From the NCBI RefSeq assembly GCF_050948215.1, contig NC_135158.1:10959822-11023821 (forward strand): 64,000 nt of DNA, given 5' to 3'. Each line of letters starts with the position of its first letter. The first letter of the stretch is position 1. The position numbers and the translations under genes are program-made. Below, piece by piece: positions 47,467 through 59,460 of the stretch. The notes under the pieces are model-generated. The model made no database searches. It was not told where the DNA came from and worked only from the letters and a program-made list of their open reading frames with translations. Source of the DNA: Halictus rubicundus. Its lineage: Eukaryota > Arthropoda > Insecta > Hymenoptera > Halictidae.

Positions 47467-49791
47467 TTATTTGTGGAAAACAATTTATTGTGCTATGGAG
47501 GAACGACTACATATTCTAGACTTTTCATTAAAAACAAAAATTGGCTCAGTTATCTCGTTTCGTTGAATAGTTACAAGTGATATTCGTTATGATATTCACA
47601 GTGTTTGCACAGCGCGGTAAAATTTCTGAAAGCATTTTCTTTCCCCGGGACTTTTATGTTCCGGCGAGTATTACCGTTCTTAAATTGATTTGGTAGTGTT
47701 AGTGAGGCGTTTGAATCGTACAGTTATACGGCCATCTTTTATGAATGATTCCAGTTCGATACCGCGGCTGGCATAAAAGCAGCGGGAAAAGGGTGCTTCG
47801 AACTTATTTACGCTTTTATTACTAATATCGTTCCTCACGCTCGATTGTCACCGATGGCCGTATCAGTTTCTGAGTAATACGGCTCGCTGACAGTGTGCAT
47901 TGATATTTCTTACTTCGTTTTTTACGGCCTACCTTCTCTTCCGCCCGTTGCCCGCAGAGGGCGGGCATCTCGAAAATTTATCGGTCGTCAAGTCCTTACA
48001 AGTGTTTCTGAGGGATCGGGGTAGGTTTTAGAATTATTTCGCGGCGTATCTTCTTCACACCTGCTTGCTTCAACGATGGACCATTAAAACAGCGTTAAAC
48101 GTTGCCGCTCCTTCTCGGGAGTATCGTGATTCCGGTTCAACGTTTATTCAGAACGCGATTCCACGCGACCATTGTACGCAAATGAATATATCTGTTCGTG
48201 GCAAGTACTCGGAAAATTAATAACGAATTGTCTTTCTACTTAATTATTGACACTCTTCCGTTCGTGTCACGGGTGACAGGTTTAGCGTCACAATGCTATA
48301 GCGATCAATGTGTTACAGTTTTCTTTGTTTTTCTTCATTTTAATATTCATTGTAACGGGTTACGTGTAGTTCAAACGAGCCGACGCGCGACGGTACGCGG
48401 AAAACGTGTTACAGACCTAACCCAGATGTTATTACTTTTAGTAATCATTCCATCGTTTCAACATTGATAGCAATAACATATTCCGACGGGATAAAAATTA
48501 GCAACTGTATAGAAAATTACTTTATCCGGTAAATTCTTTAAATGTTACGGTTATCGTTTGTCGAATATGGATCATTTGCTTAAACGCTTGATAAAAAATC
48601 TTGTGGGATATAGAATTTCAATTTTTGAAATTTTACTATCGTGATCCTTCATATTTGAAATTGGGCAATGTTGTGCAATCAGTGTGGATTCATATATATT
48701 AATGAATATTGTGTTTCCTGAATCAGTTTTCATTGGATTCCAATCTCTTGACAGTATAGTGTGTAACTGCTTTATCCTCTCTGAATTTAAACAGGAATAA
48801 TTTCAATTTATGTTTTGTCTGAAAAAAGCTGTATTGCTGTCGCATTAATCTTCTTTCTCGACTCCTTTCTGCAAGTAGAATCATTGTACACAGTAATTTG
48901 TAATGATTTAAGAAACTTCTGCAAATGATGCTGTCACGGTTTAAAACAATTCTCGAAGTCATATTCCGACAGGCTTTAAAGGAATTCCATTATTTTCACT
49001 TTCGTCTCTTCTATTGCTGAAAAATGGATTTCCCATTGAGCTCAGATCGAATCTTTTAAAAGAGAAAGAAATCACGGGGAGGTTGATCCGATGAATAATG
49101 AGAGTGTTTAACCTGCTAACCTCTGCGAACGAATCAATTCGTATTAGAGTTCGTATTAGTCTTTCTACGTCTTTCCGATTTCTTAATCATTTCGTGAATG
49201 ATTTCCACAACTGCGCCCATAATATATGCAGCGTAGATTGCATCCTATTCAAGATTATTAACAAAATCTTCGTCAAATTGATTTCACTTTAAACGCGTTT
49301 ACATGAATATTTTGATCGGTGTTTCATTCAATTAAATACAGTGATGTTCTGCTTAGTCGAGATCTGTTGCACTGATGAAGCATTATCGTCTGCAGTGCTG
49401 CTCTGGTACAACCATAACGTTGGTCGCTTCTGTCTCGTATATGCTTACAGTTCTACTTGAACTAATAATTCAATCTAATAATGCCAATTTATCATTTGAC
49501 CTTCATGAACCCATTTTTTAAATGTTTTTAATGATTTCACAATTTACACTGATACAATACTTGAAATTTTTCTCATTTAATACGCTAAGTGCTACGTCAG
49601 TCACATATAAGTAGCATTAATGTTTACCCTGGTTCAGAAATTCATTTCTATTGTGATATTTTAGAATAAACCGAATTTCACTAGGATATTTTAATGCAAT
49701 AAGGTTAAAATAGCATGCACTATAAAATCGAATTTTTGCGGTTGATATGCACCACTTAAAATATTCATTGACACAATACTCTCTTCAAAAG

Positions 49792-49827
49792 TGCTAACGA
49801 GATAATTTCTTTATGTTTCAGGTAAGT
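49792..49827 (+). other. candidate recursive splice site (zero-length exon)
   Basis: In order: TGCTAAC (49792-49798), a near-perfect metazoan branch-point sequence; 23 bases of pyrimidine-rich DNA (GATAATTTCTTTATGTTT); CAG (49819-49821); and, with nothing between, a perfect donor GTAAGT (49822-49827). This acceptor-to-donor juxtaposition is the definition of the ratchet points used to remove very long introns stepwise in insects and vertebrates. It implies a plus-strand transcript with a long intron here. The competing reading is an ordinary acceptor of a short terminal exon: one frame then runs KFDSEPDVPVTRKSS... to a TAA at 49884-49886, with AATAAA at 50004-50009. The exact GTAAGT match favours the recursive site. 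No transcript evidence is available. Confidence 0.55.
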
Positions 49828-50653
49828 TTGATTCGGAACCCGATGTGCCTGTGACGAGAAAGTCAAGCGACTCACTGTGCCAGTAATTGTTGTATCCGTA
49901 ACGGTAGGTGATGGTAAATCGAAAATACATGCAACGTAAATATAGAATAGGCAGGTTAAGTGGAGAACGTTGGACCACGGAGAGGGGATGCAATTGACTT
50001 TGCAATAAAAATGGAAATTAACACGGACTACGTGGGCGGAAAACAAGGCTAACCTCCGTCAGTAGCGCGAAGAGGGTAACGCGGAATCTTGAATAAACAA
50101 ACTCACCCCAACTCCTTGGTTGGCACCCTCTCCGTCGTCTCCATCAGTCTCGAGGTATGGACCAAAGGACGTTGTTATGATTGCTAATGGCAAACTATCC
50201 AATTCAAAGAACAAAGTAAAGTAACGAGTTGCTTCACAACCCGGCGAATACACAGGGAAAGATATGTACGAGTTTGGGGAAAACGACGAATCAAGAGAAA
50301 ATGCCGCGATTCGCCAACCTTGGGAATTAGATCGACGGAATATTGCCAGGGAACCAAAGTGGTTCCCTATGTTGCAGAATCTTTACCAAAAACCGAACAC
50401 ATTCACGAAATTTATGCTCTCGTTTGTACGTTTGTTTCCTCCAAGTGACGATCAAAGCATCTGCTTTTCTTTGAATTCGTAATAAAATAGTAAAATAAAA
50501 TATTTAGCTTAGGTCGCATTGACAATTCCGAACCTAAATAATCAATTTTAAAGCGAATAAAAAAGAAGGTGCGGATATTGATGTCGCACTACTTCGTTGA
50601 AAACTTTCAGCAGAAAATGTTGTTTATAAAATATTCTATCTATCGTTTCCCTC
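49828..50653. other. noncoding stretch after the splice-like site
   Basis: It holds a short open tail and an AATAAA (50004-50009), which would matter only if the 49.82-kb signal is an ordinary acceptor. A 72-codon ATG frame at 50264-50482 has no recognisable domain. Confidence 0.4.
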
Positions 50654-50728
50654 GGGGTGCACGTGAAACTTTGATCGGTTAGCTGTGATCATCTGCGATC
50701 GCAAATATTCATGCACCATTATGCCCCC
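50654..50728 (+). ncRNA. weak hairpin candidate
   Basis: GGTGCA (50656-50661) pairs with TGCACC (50712-50717). Inside it TGAA pairs with TTCA, TTTG with CAAA and ATCG with CGAT, separated by 2-base bulges or internal loops around an approximately 18-base loop. An outer GGGG/CCCC pair is possible with a 6-base bulge. The broken stem makes it a weak small-RNA precursor candidate; it may be chance. Confidence 0.2.
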
Positions 50729-51002
50729 GGTGTTGTAAACATTTTGTTCAAAGCAACGTGGCCGCAGTCGCCGAGCGTCACAGGCGTAATTTCTTTATGA
50801 ATACGGTAACGGTTTATCAACATACCAGAGGCACGTTAAAGTCCTAACGATACCAGAGTCCGATAGCACACAAGAGAATACGAAACAAGTCCATCGTACA
50901 AAAAGATCACTTGATCTCGGAATTGTCTGGCCTAGGGCGAAATCGCTCGACAATTAGCAACGCTTTCCTTGTATTGATATACATACATTTGTTCGTTCGC
51001 GA

Positions 51003-51023
51003 GGGGGAGGGGAGGGGAGGGGG
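51003..51023 (+). other. near-ideal G-quadruplex motif
   Basis: G5-A-G4-A-G4-A-G5: four runs of at least four G with single-A loops. This is among the most stable quadruplex layouts known and should form readily on the plus strand. Confidence 0.85.
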
Positions 51024-52071
51024 CTCGGGAGTTTTTAAGCTCAAGTCTCGGGAAGATTTAAATTTCAAAATTTCAATCTGGCTTGCAAATCCGCCCAACC
51101 CCCGCGAGGCGCGCACGCGCACGTCCGCGCTTCCGTCTTCCGTTGGATGCCGACGGATTGCGCGTCGACTCAACATCAAAAGCTTTCTCGAGTTACAACT
51201 TCTGCATGTGGTCAAGCGTTCCGATGGAGGATAGCAATTCCTTCTTTGTTAACGAGAACAAGCTTTCTCTTCTTTAACCTTGCTGTGTAATTTGCCAGAT
51301 CGTTGCCTCCGCCTTTTTGAATTAGTGGCTTCGTCAACGATTAACGGTGTACAGGACGCTACGATTTTTCCGCTGGTTTGCTACGAATAATATTTATTCA
51401 ACATTCTATGTTTTGGGGTGATTCAGCTGTCTTTTTATCCTGTTGTAAACCTCATCGTGTTTATACCCTGCTTTCTATCACCGAAGGAAATGATTATTTA
51501 TTTATTTATTATTGCGTTAAACCGAGTGGTTTATTTAGCAAGTACAATATTTTTACATGTAGCTTATATTACATAAGTGTCACGTTGTTTCTAAATTCTT
51601 ACGGAACATTGTTTGAGAAAATTATAGATTATTTTCAGGCCTTTTGACATGTTGGAAGGTGATACACAAAATAGGAAAGAGTACAGGGTGCGGTTAAAAT
51701 TCCCGGAATTGTGAAAACATTTCAACAACGTAATAACGAAACATTACCAGGATCCATCGAGACCGTTACGCGAGTTTCTTGAAGTTGAACAGCGGCAGAT
51801 TCAATCCTGCCATTAATGGGATCAGCGTCGTTGACGACAGAGCAGCATCGTTTCGAAGGGAACGTCGGGATCGCGATCGGACAACGAATACCAGCGAACA
51901 CACAGAAAATAAAACAACTTCCATCTGAAGTTACTCGGTCTCAACAACTCGGCCAGCTTAATTACTTTAGTAGACGTTACGGTACGGCACGGTTTCGGTC
52001 GCGGCGAAGTACGTTTCCGGCCCACGAGTGCAGCTTGTCAGCCGAAGGAATGGTGGGTGAAGAAACCTGAA

Positions 52072-52102
52072 GGGGTGGGGAGGGAGATGATGGGGGTGAG
52101 GG
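52072..52102 (+). other. G-quadruplex-type motif
   Basis: G4-T-G4-A-G3, a 7-base loop, G5-TGA-G3. Five runs of at least three G. Confidence 0.7.
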
Positions 52103-55100
52103 TGGACACGATGAACGTGGGCGAAACTTTTAATTTTTCCTCAAAAAACTTTAGCTGCTCGTTACGTTGTCCCAAGTGCATCGCGCTTGGCGACGAGGCG
52201 AAGTGAAATTAAAATTCATGCGACGCGTCTTTTCTCGGCCTCCTCTCCCACGGGGCCCAGAGGGCGTCCTGCAGGACAACATCACGGAGCGCGCGTATAT
52301 CCTGCGCGGTTACCACCGTGAAAGAAGGGATGACTAGGAATCGAGGAGGCGAAGGGGATTCAACTGAATTTGCAAATCAAATTTCGTCCCTGGTCTACGA
52401 AATTCTGTCGGGAGGCGCGACGGAATGGGATGGGGACGTTCGCCTTCGCGCCAATTATCGTTCCTAAACCGACCTTACTTCCATTTGGTGTTCGTGTATG
52501 CTCGAGGTTATCTTTAAGCTGGCCCTTCCTCCGTGAAACGGTTGATTCCGGAAAACACAAGTGCACGAAATTTCTGGCGCGCCTCTGTCCCCGACTATTA
52601 GGACATTTATTGGTTTTACAAGGAAAACGTGGTATTCAGTCGATACTGGGCAGCCTGTGCCGCGTATTATACAATAAAAGTGTCGAGCACTTTACTGAAA
52701 TTTTAAGTCCTTCCTTCTGTTACACCGAAATTAATTAATACATTGATTTCATAAGTTTCGACTGTCAATCTCTTAAATATGTCAATGTTCCAATCGTCAT
52801 TTTTAGAAAAGATCAGTTAGCCAGTGTCAACTCGCCATGTCCAGTTAAAAGATTAAATATCAAAATAATTCTAACGGTGTTTCATTTGATCAATTTGATT
52901 TATATTGACCCAATCGCAGTTTCTAAAATACTGTTTTAGTTCGGTAATGTTGTGCAAAGTAAAAAGAATAATTGAAAATAAGTATTTCAGTAAAAAGGCA
53001 TGTCACATTTTTCACCATTTCTATGGGACGTTACAGTAATGCGCATATTCATGGTTCGATTAATGAACAAAAATTCATATTACTACGGTCCGTAATGAAA
53101 GTTTCGATTTGAAAGACGGACGAATGCAGTTGCGATATTAATACCATTCGACCGACTCGTTTGAAATAATTTTATATCGGATGGATGTACAAGCTTTTTG
53201 CGTTGAATTGCTCGTGTAATTTCGGAAAATGTATCTGTAAAAAGCGTACTGCACATTTCCCGGACAATTTTTCGATTAGCGTCAAAAATGTAATATCGCG
53301 GAGCTTTGTTCGCAAACAGCGAATGACATTTCGTTAATCGCCTGGTTCTAATACGTCGACAGCGTTGACGACTGGCATACGTCGACGCTTTGTTCGAGCG
53401 ACTCGATATATCGTGCGTAAATGCAACTATTTTTTCCATTAAATCACTTTCGAAAAGAGCATGTTTTTCTACTGTAAATTTCTTTCGTTAAAATATTGAC
53501 GGAAATCGGCGAATGAATGTCCTTTGATTATTTCACGGGAATAGAAGTCGACAAAATTGTTAGTCTTCGGAGAATGAACAATTTATTGATAGCTTTCTTT
53601 TGCGAACTTATTGCGAACGTTGAAATATTTTCCAATAGACTGCAACACGAGTTAGCAGGCGCATAGCTTGATATTTTAGTTTCATATTCTTGAACGGTGT
53701 GGGGAACTGTCGATCCGCTCGTTCTATTGCATTCTTCCTCTCACTTGTTCTGCATTATTCTTCGAAAAGTTTCCAAAATTGATCCGTCCCCGTAGAAAAC
53801 TTATTTCAGATCGAAGTTATTCGAAGATAGAACTTTTGGATCGCAACAGTCAAGTCAGTCTGCACTGGGAACGTATAAGCAACGTCTCTTTGACAGTTCG
53901 TGGCATATTATTTTCCCTTATTCTTCCTGAAATATTGCCGAAGCTTTTACTCCATTATTGTTCCTGCCGAATAGACAATATTTATTTTGTATAAGGATTC
54001 GCTGATTAGTTAGGATAAATGAAAAAGCTATGCAAAAATTGGAAAATGTAACAGTTGCGTGTAATTATGTCAGGACAGCGTCTAACTTGACTTTCCGAGA
54101 ACGAAAACTTGATTTGTAAATTAATATTTGCATCTGTATCGTATTGTGGGGAACCTAAGAGATATTATGGAGATTCTTACAAACTAATGCCTAAATCTAC
54201 ATGATCCTCAAGGGTGCATAAACGAGGGATTGTTCTGCATTTCGCAACGCACTCTTGAGTGCCATTGTGTGCAAGTAGAATGGGATGCATGTAGAACTTC
54301 TACGATAGTAACCCAAAACTATTAAAGCACGGTTAATTGTACGATGAAAAACTACATGAGAAAGAACACTTCAAACAGACGAATATGCAAACAATCGCTA
54401 AATATATTTTCATGGAGGAAAGGGAACGTTTTTCTATACAAAGTAGGATTTTTGACATTTTCGGTTCCAGAACGCATGACATTTTATTCAAACATTTTAC
54501 CACCTGCGACATCAAACTAAATTATTAGATTTGATTCGGCATTGACTAAATTTATTAGAGCATATACTTTTCGGAATTTCGGAAATTCAAGCCTTCAAAA
54601 TTTGTAGAAAATATTTATATAAAACAGAAACTTTTTAATGATACATTGTTGAAGTCGAAAAGCAATCAAATTCTGATCAAAGCAGTCGAGTTCTATTTGC
54701 GTTACAAGCAACATTTAGACGGAATGTATAGTTGTGTGTCCAACTTTATCACGCAGGCACACAAAAGAACCGTATTGCTCGCGAAGGAATGCGCTGATAT
54801 ATTAACCGGTGCAGTTGTGTAATATGCGTTCTGTACGTGACCCCTTTCCACCTCCGCACTAATATACATAGCCAGACGTGCGTACAGCTGAAATTACAGG
54901 TTTCACAAATGTTACGTTCAGCCGCAAGTAACAAATGCTCGGTTTCCCATTTCTGCTTTCCGAATAATGTGCCAAAAACAATATCGCTTCCACGCAAGCA
55001 TTCCACATTCAACTATTCGTTCCGGACTCCAGAAATTCAATGAAATTTCGGAAACCCCATGAATGCTTTGACGTCTATGGAACGTGACGTGCTACATCAT

Positions 55101-57156
55101 GAATATATGAACAAGTTACATCGAATACAAATTTACCGAAAGCAAAGCGTAAGTAATTGATCTCCTTTGATCTAAACATTTCCGAGCTTTTGCGTTGATG
55201 GATAGCTGTGCGAGCGGTATCGACACGCGTCAAGCCTAATCTTTCTTTTCCCACATTCTTTTCGTGTGTCCCCCGATTTACCGAGCTCTAGTCAATTAGA
55301 AAACGTAGGTATCGAAACCGATAATTGTCGAACGATTTCAAAAGCCATAATTAACAAGTTCTAGTCAATGAAGAAAAGGTAGGTTTTAAAACCTATAACT
55401 ATGAAACGATTTCGAAAGCTACAATAATTTTCGGAAGCTACCTAATACAGTGCAAAAGTGTTTGCCAAAATGGGACCTAGTTTGTCGACTGAGGAAGAGC
55501 GCAGCTGTGAGCAAACAAGTTCTAAAAATGTTCAATGAATTTGTTATATTATTACGATGGCCGAAAAGTTTCCTCGTTTGTTTCCCACGGCGGAGTTTTT
55601 CGCTCAAAAATCTGCAAACTTTTTCAAGAGTCGGGTACTGAAGCTACCCGAAAGATAGCATAAAGTTGTCCGATATTGTACATTCTAATACATTTTGATT
55701 CAACTTTCGCGTTCCGTTCCAGTTACTGTTATCCAAAAGTACATATCACTCCCTGATTATATTTTCAACTTTGAAAATGTAGAACTTAATCTAATATCAG
55801 CCGTTTTCATATGCAACGACTTAATTATGTGATAATTTTTATAAGGCAGTAAAAACGAGTCAGTTTTACTGTTCTATGGTATCAGAGTCAAAGAGAGTGG
55901 TAACATTTCTTCAATAAAACACCGCGGCGGCGTGCACAAAGCATTCGTGGAAGTCGATTGCCTTGATACGGTGCGATTCATGAGAGAGCTGTTCAGATCT
56001 GATCGCTTGTAACAAAGAAGGGCGTAAATGGAAACATCTGTTTGGGATTCTACGTATCCGTAGCGGGCAGTGGTGTACTGGCAAGTGAGATTTCGGTGGC
56101 TGCGGTAATCCAGGTTGCGCGGAGTTTCTATAAAGCTCCGGAATAGGTTAATCTTGCGGAGCAAGTTTCTCCTCGTAGGGCAGCCTAATCCGAACAGCTT
56201 AATGCCCACCGGTAAAGGGCTGCACACGAACCCAACCAAACCCGCACGCATACGTATATGTACACAGACGCGCGCGCGGGGACGCACACCGAGGCAAATA
56301 AACATTGCGTGTCAAGAATATAAATGTTCCAGTTAATTCTCGCTGACCGATCGACTGTTGTAAACCCTGCGAGACAAGGGACGTTTCTAAGCCGTCTCAA
56401 AGTTCGCAAAATCGTACTTTACAAGCTAGGGTGACCTGTCCACTGAATTAACATAATTCGTATTAAACGAAAAAATATTTAAGATGCCACTTTGACGTTG
56501 AAATTTATAATTCTACTGGAAGTTTTGGAAGATTCTTTAACTATTTTAACTGTTCTTCATTCATTTCTGTCGTAAATGCATAAAATCCGCAGTTTACCGA
56601 TGCAGCATGCAAGGAACAAGAATTAATTAAGAAGTACTAAGTTAATTATTCAGTATTTTCCACAGAAGCATCGTTATCTTAGAGAAAAATGAACACTGCT
56701 TTGCGAAAGTAGAGGCTTCGAGCTTTAAAATGAGTCCAGACTTGTGGTTGTACTATTTGTTTTTACGAAATTATCACAAATTAAATATTGATAATTTTTC
56801 GAGAATCGGAAATGCAGTGTTTACGGAAACAGATTCTCTAACCGGGAAATCGGCTCCTTATCGAGCCGTTCAACGCAGTAATTTATTCGGTCAAAGACAC
56901 TCGGAGAACTTTTCGTTCCATTTGCTGATTTCTGATCTATATATTATTGGAGGTTTCCCTCGGACCGATCGAAGCGGTCGCGGGCAACTGGTTTTCCCAT
57001 CGTTGGGAGCTTGTTTGATGGTCTTTCAGTTATTTCCGAGACAGTGACTTTTTGCTGAAATAAGTTCTCGTCACTTGCAGCGACAAAAGGCAGGTTTTGA
57101 AAAGCCCTGTCCGAGGTATTAAAACCTCGGGGCGCAAAATTGAAAATGTACGCCGA

Positions 57157-57179
57157 GGCCGGGGCCGGGGCCGGGGCGG
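57157..57179 (+). repeat. (GGGGCC)3 hexanucleotide tract
   Basis: GGCC followed by GGGGCC units, ending GGGGCGG. It is a short GGGGCC array able to form a four-run quadruplex. The minus-strand Pro-Arg repeat encoded across it (PRPRPRPR) is a direct consequence of the repeat and is not evidence of a protein. Confidence 0.9.
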
Positions 57180-58318
57180 AACCATGAGAGAACAGACGAA
57201 CGACTGAACCGATCTCACACCCCGCTCGGCGTCACTCACTGTTTCCAATCCCATTAACGGGCACGGTGATTCGTGAATAGGCGCGAAAATACGCAGCTTT
57301 TAATCAGCGGGACTCACTATCATCGACCACCATCTGTTTCGATCAAAACATTCTGCGAACTTGACAAACCAAAATTAAATATTTTTTTCTCAAACAACGA
57401 TAAACTGATTAACACTATGCGTTCATTTCTGTTGCGCTTTTTTGGTCTGCGCGTTACCGTTAACGTTTTTAACGTCGATGTACCGTGCAACACGTAGAGC
57501 GAGCGGAATGAATATTTCCACACTCTTTACAGTAAAATAACTATTTTTTTTAATTGTTTTAAAACTTTTTCTCTAAGATTTAGAAGGTTGGGTAATTTAA
57601 CGATTAACGAGTGATTAAAGATTGTAAAACGATAGATACGATAGTATAAATACCATAAAGATAATATTACCTTAAAGTATTAGCTTTGCACAGTATACAA
57701 AATTTGTTTAATCTATGTTTTAATAAAGATAAAGGTTCGAGTAGAATGTTCGGATAAAATTTTATAAAATGATAAACTATAACAGAATTAAAAAGTGAAA
57801 AAAAATTATAAATGAATTATCATAAGTATAATAATACTTTTACTACTACAATTGTTAGAGTTAATAATATTTTTCTAGAATATGTCGCAATTATACATTT
57901 TTTAAATCCAGTACTAGTAAAGCATACCTTCGCAATCACGTTACTTAATTTTCATTAAACTCATGTTCTCATTACGTATAACAGATGTTACTTCTTGAGG
58001 AAAAAAATTTTTTTAATGGAGAAAGGAACTTTTAAATGTTTCACTTGGAAAGTTTATATCGCCAATAACCGGAAAGTTTTTCAAACTTGTGTGCTTTCGT
58101 TACAAGCGAGTCACAAAACGGAGCTACATGGTCCAGCCATTAAATCTACTTGTAATACTAAATAAGGTGGTAAGAGCGTCTCAGGGAAGCCTATTTGTGG
58201 GCATGATCGATACAGGCTTAATTCAACGATAACAAAAACTGAAGATATAACTGTGTTTTACGTCCGCGAAGGGAGACGGCTTAGCAGAACGATTTCAAAC
58301 GCGTGTCTATTAATTGAG

Positions 58319-58420
58319 GTGGGCAGTTACAAGGTTTTATGCAAGAAGTTCTTAAGCACCGTTTAATTTAATAGTACTTCAGAACTTTGTGCATAAAGCC
58401 TTTCGTTTATAACTGCCTGC
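58319..58420 (+). ncRNA. pre-microRNA-like hairpin, family unknown
   Basis: The arms 58319-58356 and 58377-58420 are complementary over almost their whole length. GGCAGTTA pairs with TAACTGCC. After an asymmetric bulge (1 versus 7 bases), AAGGTTTTATGC pairs with GCATAAAGCCTT with one G-U. Then AAGTT and CTTAAG pair with AACTT and CTTCAG with isolated mismatches. The loop is 20 bases. Total length about 102 nt and about 33 paired positions are in the animal pre-microRNA range. I do not recognise the arm sequences as a known family. It could instead be a decayed palindromic element, and the same fold exists on the minus strand. Confidence 0.4.
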
Positions 58421-59154
58421 GCGAAGTAGGAAATTTTAAGTCGGGGTCCCTCTGGTTTTCACTCCCCGGATTCGGCGCACCAGATTATTGTAATAAGTAA
58501 CGGATTGACAGTCTCTGCAGTGTCAAACGATTCTCAAACTGCACGAAAACAGAAGAAATAACATTGTTTCCAAATTGTTTTATTTTCAAATCTGTGCAGC
58601 AGAAAATGAAACGTCAAGATTTTTACAATCGTCTCGCATTTTATAAATCGTAGCAAAATTTAATTGCTTCAGTATATCAACACAGAAACTAATTCTTTAG
58701 TCTGGACGAAGAATTATTTGACCGCATTTAGATGACCCTTAAGCTGACTGCAATCATTTCTGAAACAGTTTTCTAGTATAATTCCTGCATAATCCGCGAT
58801 TTTGCAGCACCGCCTTAATGCCCCTGAAAAGGAAAATTGTTCGTTTTCCACTCAGGGCTGTAACGGCGTATATCTTGTTTATATTTCCCTAGCTAATAGT
58901 CGGACTGTTTTATACGGCTCTAAACAAGACTCTCTGTAGCAGTAGTTGTTCGAACGATTCGCATTCCTCCCAAGGGCGTCGTGTTCAGCAAAATACTTCG
59001 TTCTGCGGCTAATGCGGCTCGCGTTGGACATTCCGATACGCATCATGAAGTAGAATTCATTGAGGCTGCAGCCAGCTTTCTTTCTTAAAAACAGGAATAT
59101 CGGGGAGAGTGCGAGAGAGCAAGGAAATAAACGATATATGTATATTATACATTA
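58421..59154. other. noncoding stretch
   Basis: I see no gene, repeat or motif worth naming. Confidence 0.5.
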
Positions 59155-59460
59155 TACAGGGTGATTCACCTAACGTTTGCAGCTCAAATATCTTTGTTGT
59201 TTTTAAATGTTCAATGGGGCTCGCATGATGCCATCAAAATATTTGATTTTATGTTATCTTTTTAGAGATCTCAAGGTCACCTCCATTTTTTTTTTAAACA
59301 GGACCACCTGTCTTTTAAACATCTACAATGGTAGTCCAATTAATTAGGAATTCGGTGATTGTAATTACTCAAGGTCATTCAAGGTCATAGACAGAGGAAA
59401 CGTATAAAATTTAAAAAGATTATATATATATACGTTTCCACTGTCTGAGGATATATATAT
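59155..59460. mobile_element. possible dispersed repeat with internal palindrome
   Basis: TACAGGGTGATTCACC at 59155 resembles the ACAGGGTG starts of dispersed insect repeats. The segment contains a doubled AAGGTCATTC/AAGGTCATAG word. It also holds a 17-bp inverted repeat (59390-59406 with 59429-59445, one central A-A mismatch) around a 22-base AT loop. No terminal partner or target duplication is visible, so the family and the limits are uncertain. Confidence 0.35.

Larger units (their letters stand above)
45109..49791. other. noncoding stretch, no gene recognised
   Basis: A GC-richer part (45300-46370) leaves a 219-codon minus frame open (45326-45985). It has no domain and overlaps equally open plus frames, so I do not call it a gene. 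A (GGGAAC)5 repeat and a (GT)11 repeat are listed separately. A TATATAAATA word at 46906 could be a TATA box but has no convincing initiator. From 47.4 kb on the DNA is AT-rich. Confidence 0.5.
50729..58318. other. noncoding stretch, no gene recognised
   Basis: No gene is supported. A word at 51685 (TACAGGGTGCGGTTAAAATT) resembles the ends of dispersed insect repeats. An acceptor-like TTATTTCAG near 53808 opens a roughly 62-codon plus frame of no known family. G-rich tracts at 51003, 52072 and 57157 are listed separately. From 57.5 to 58.0 kb the DNA is strongly AT-rich. Confidence 0.5.

Noticed and set aside
53802..53994. Possible exon after TTATTTCAG
   Set aside because: The acceptor is fair, but the roughly 62-codon tail has no known similarity, no branch point is clear, and chance opening is likely.
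54333..54515. Signal-peptide-like minus frame (MKIYLAIVCIFVCLKCS...)
   Set aside because: Only 26 residues follow that methionine before the stop, in AT-rich DNA that favours hydrophobic codons.
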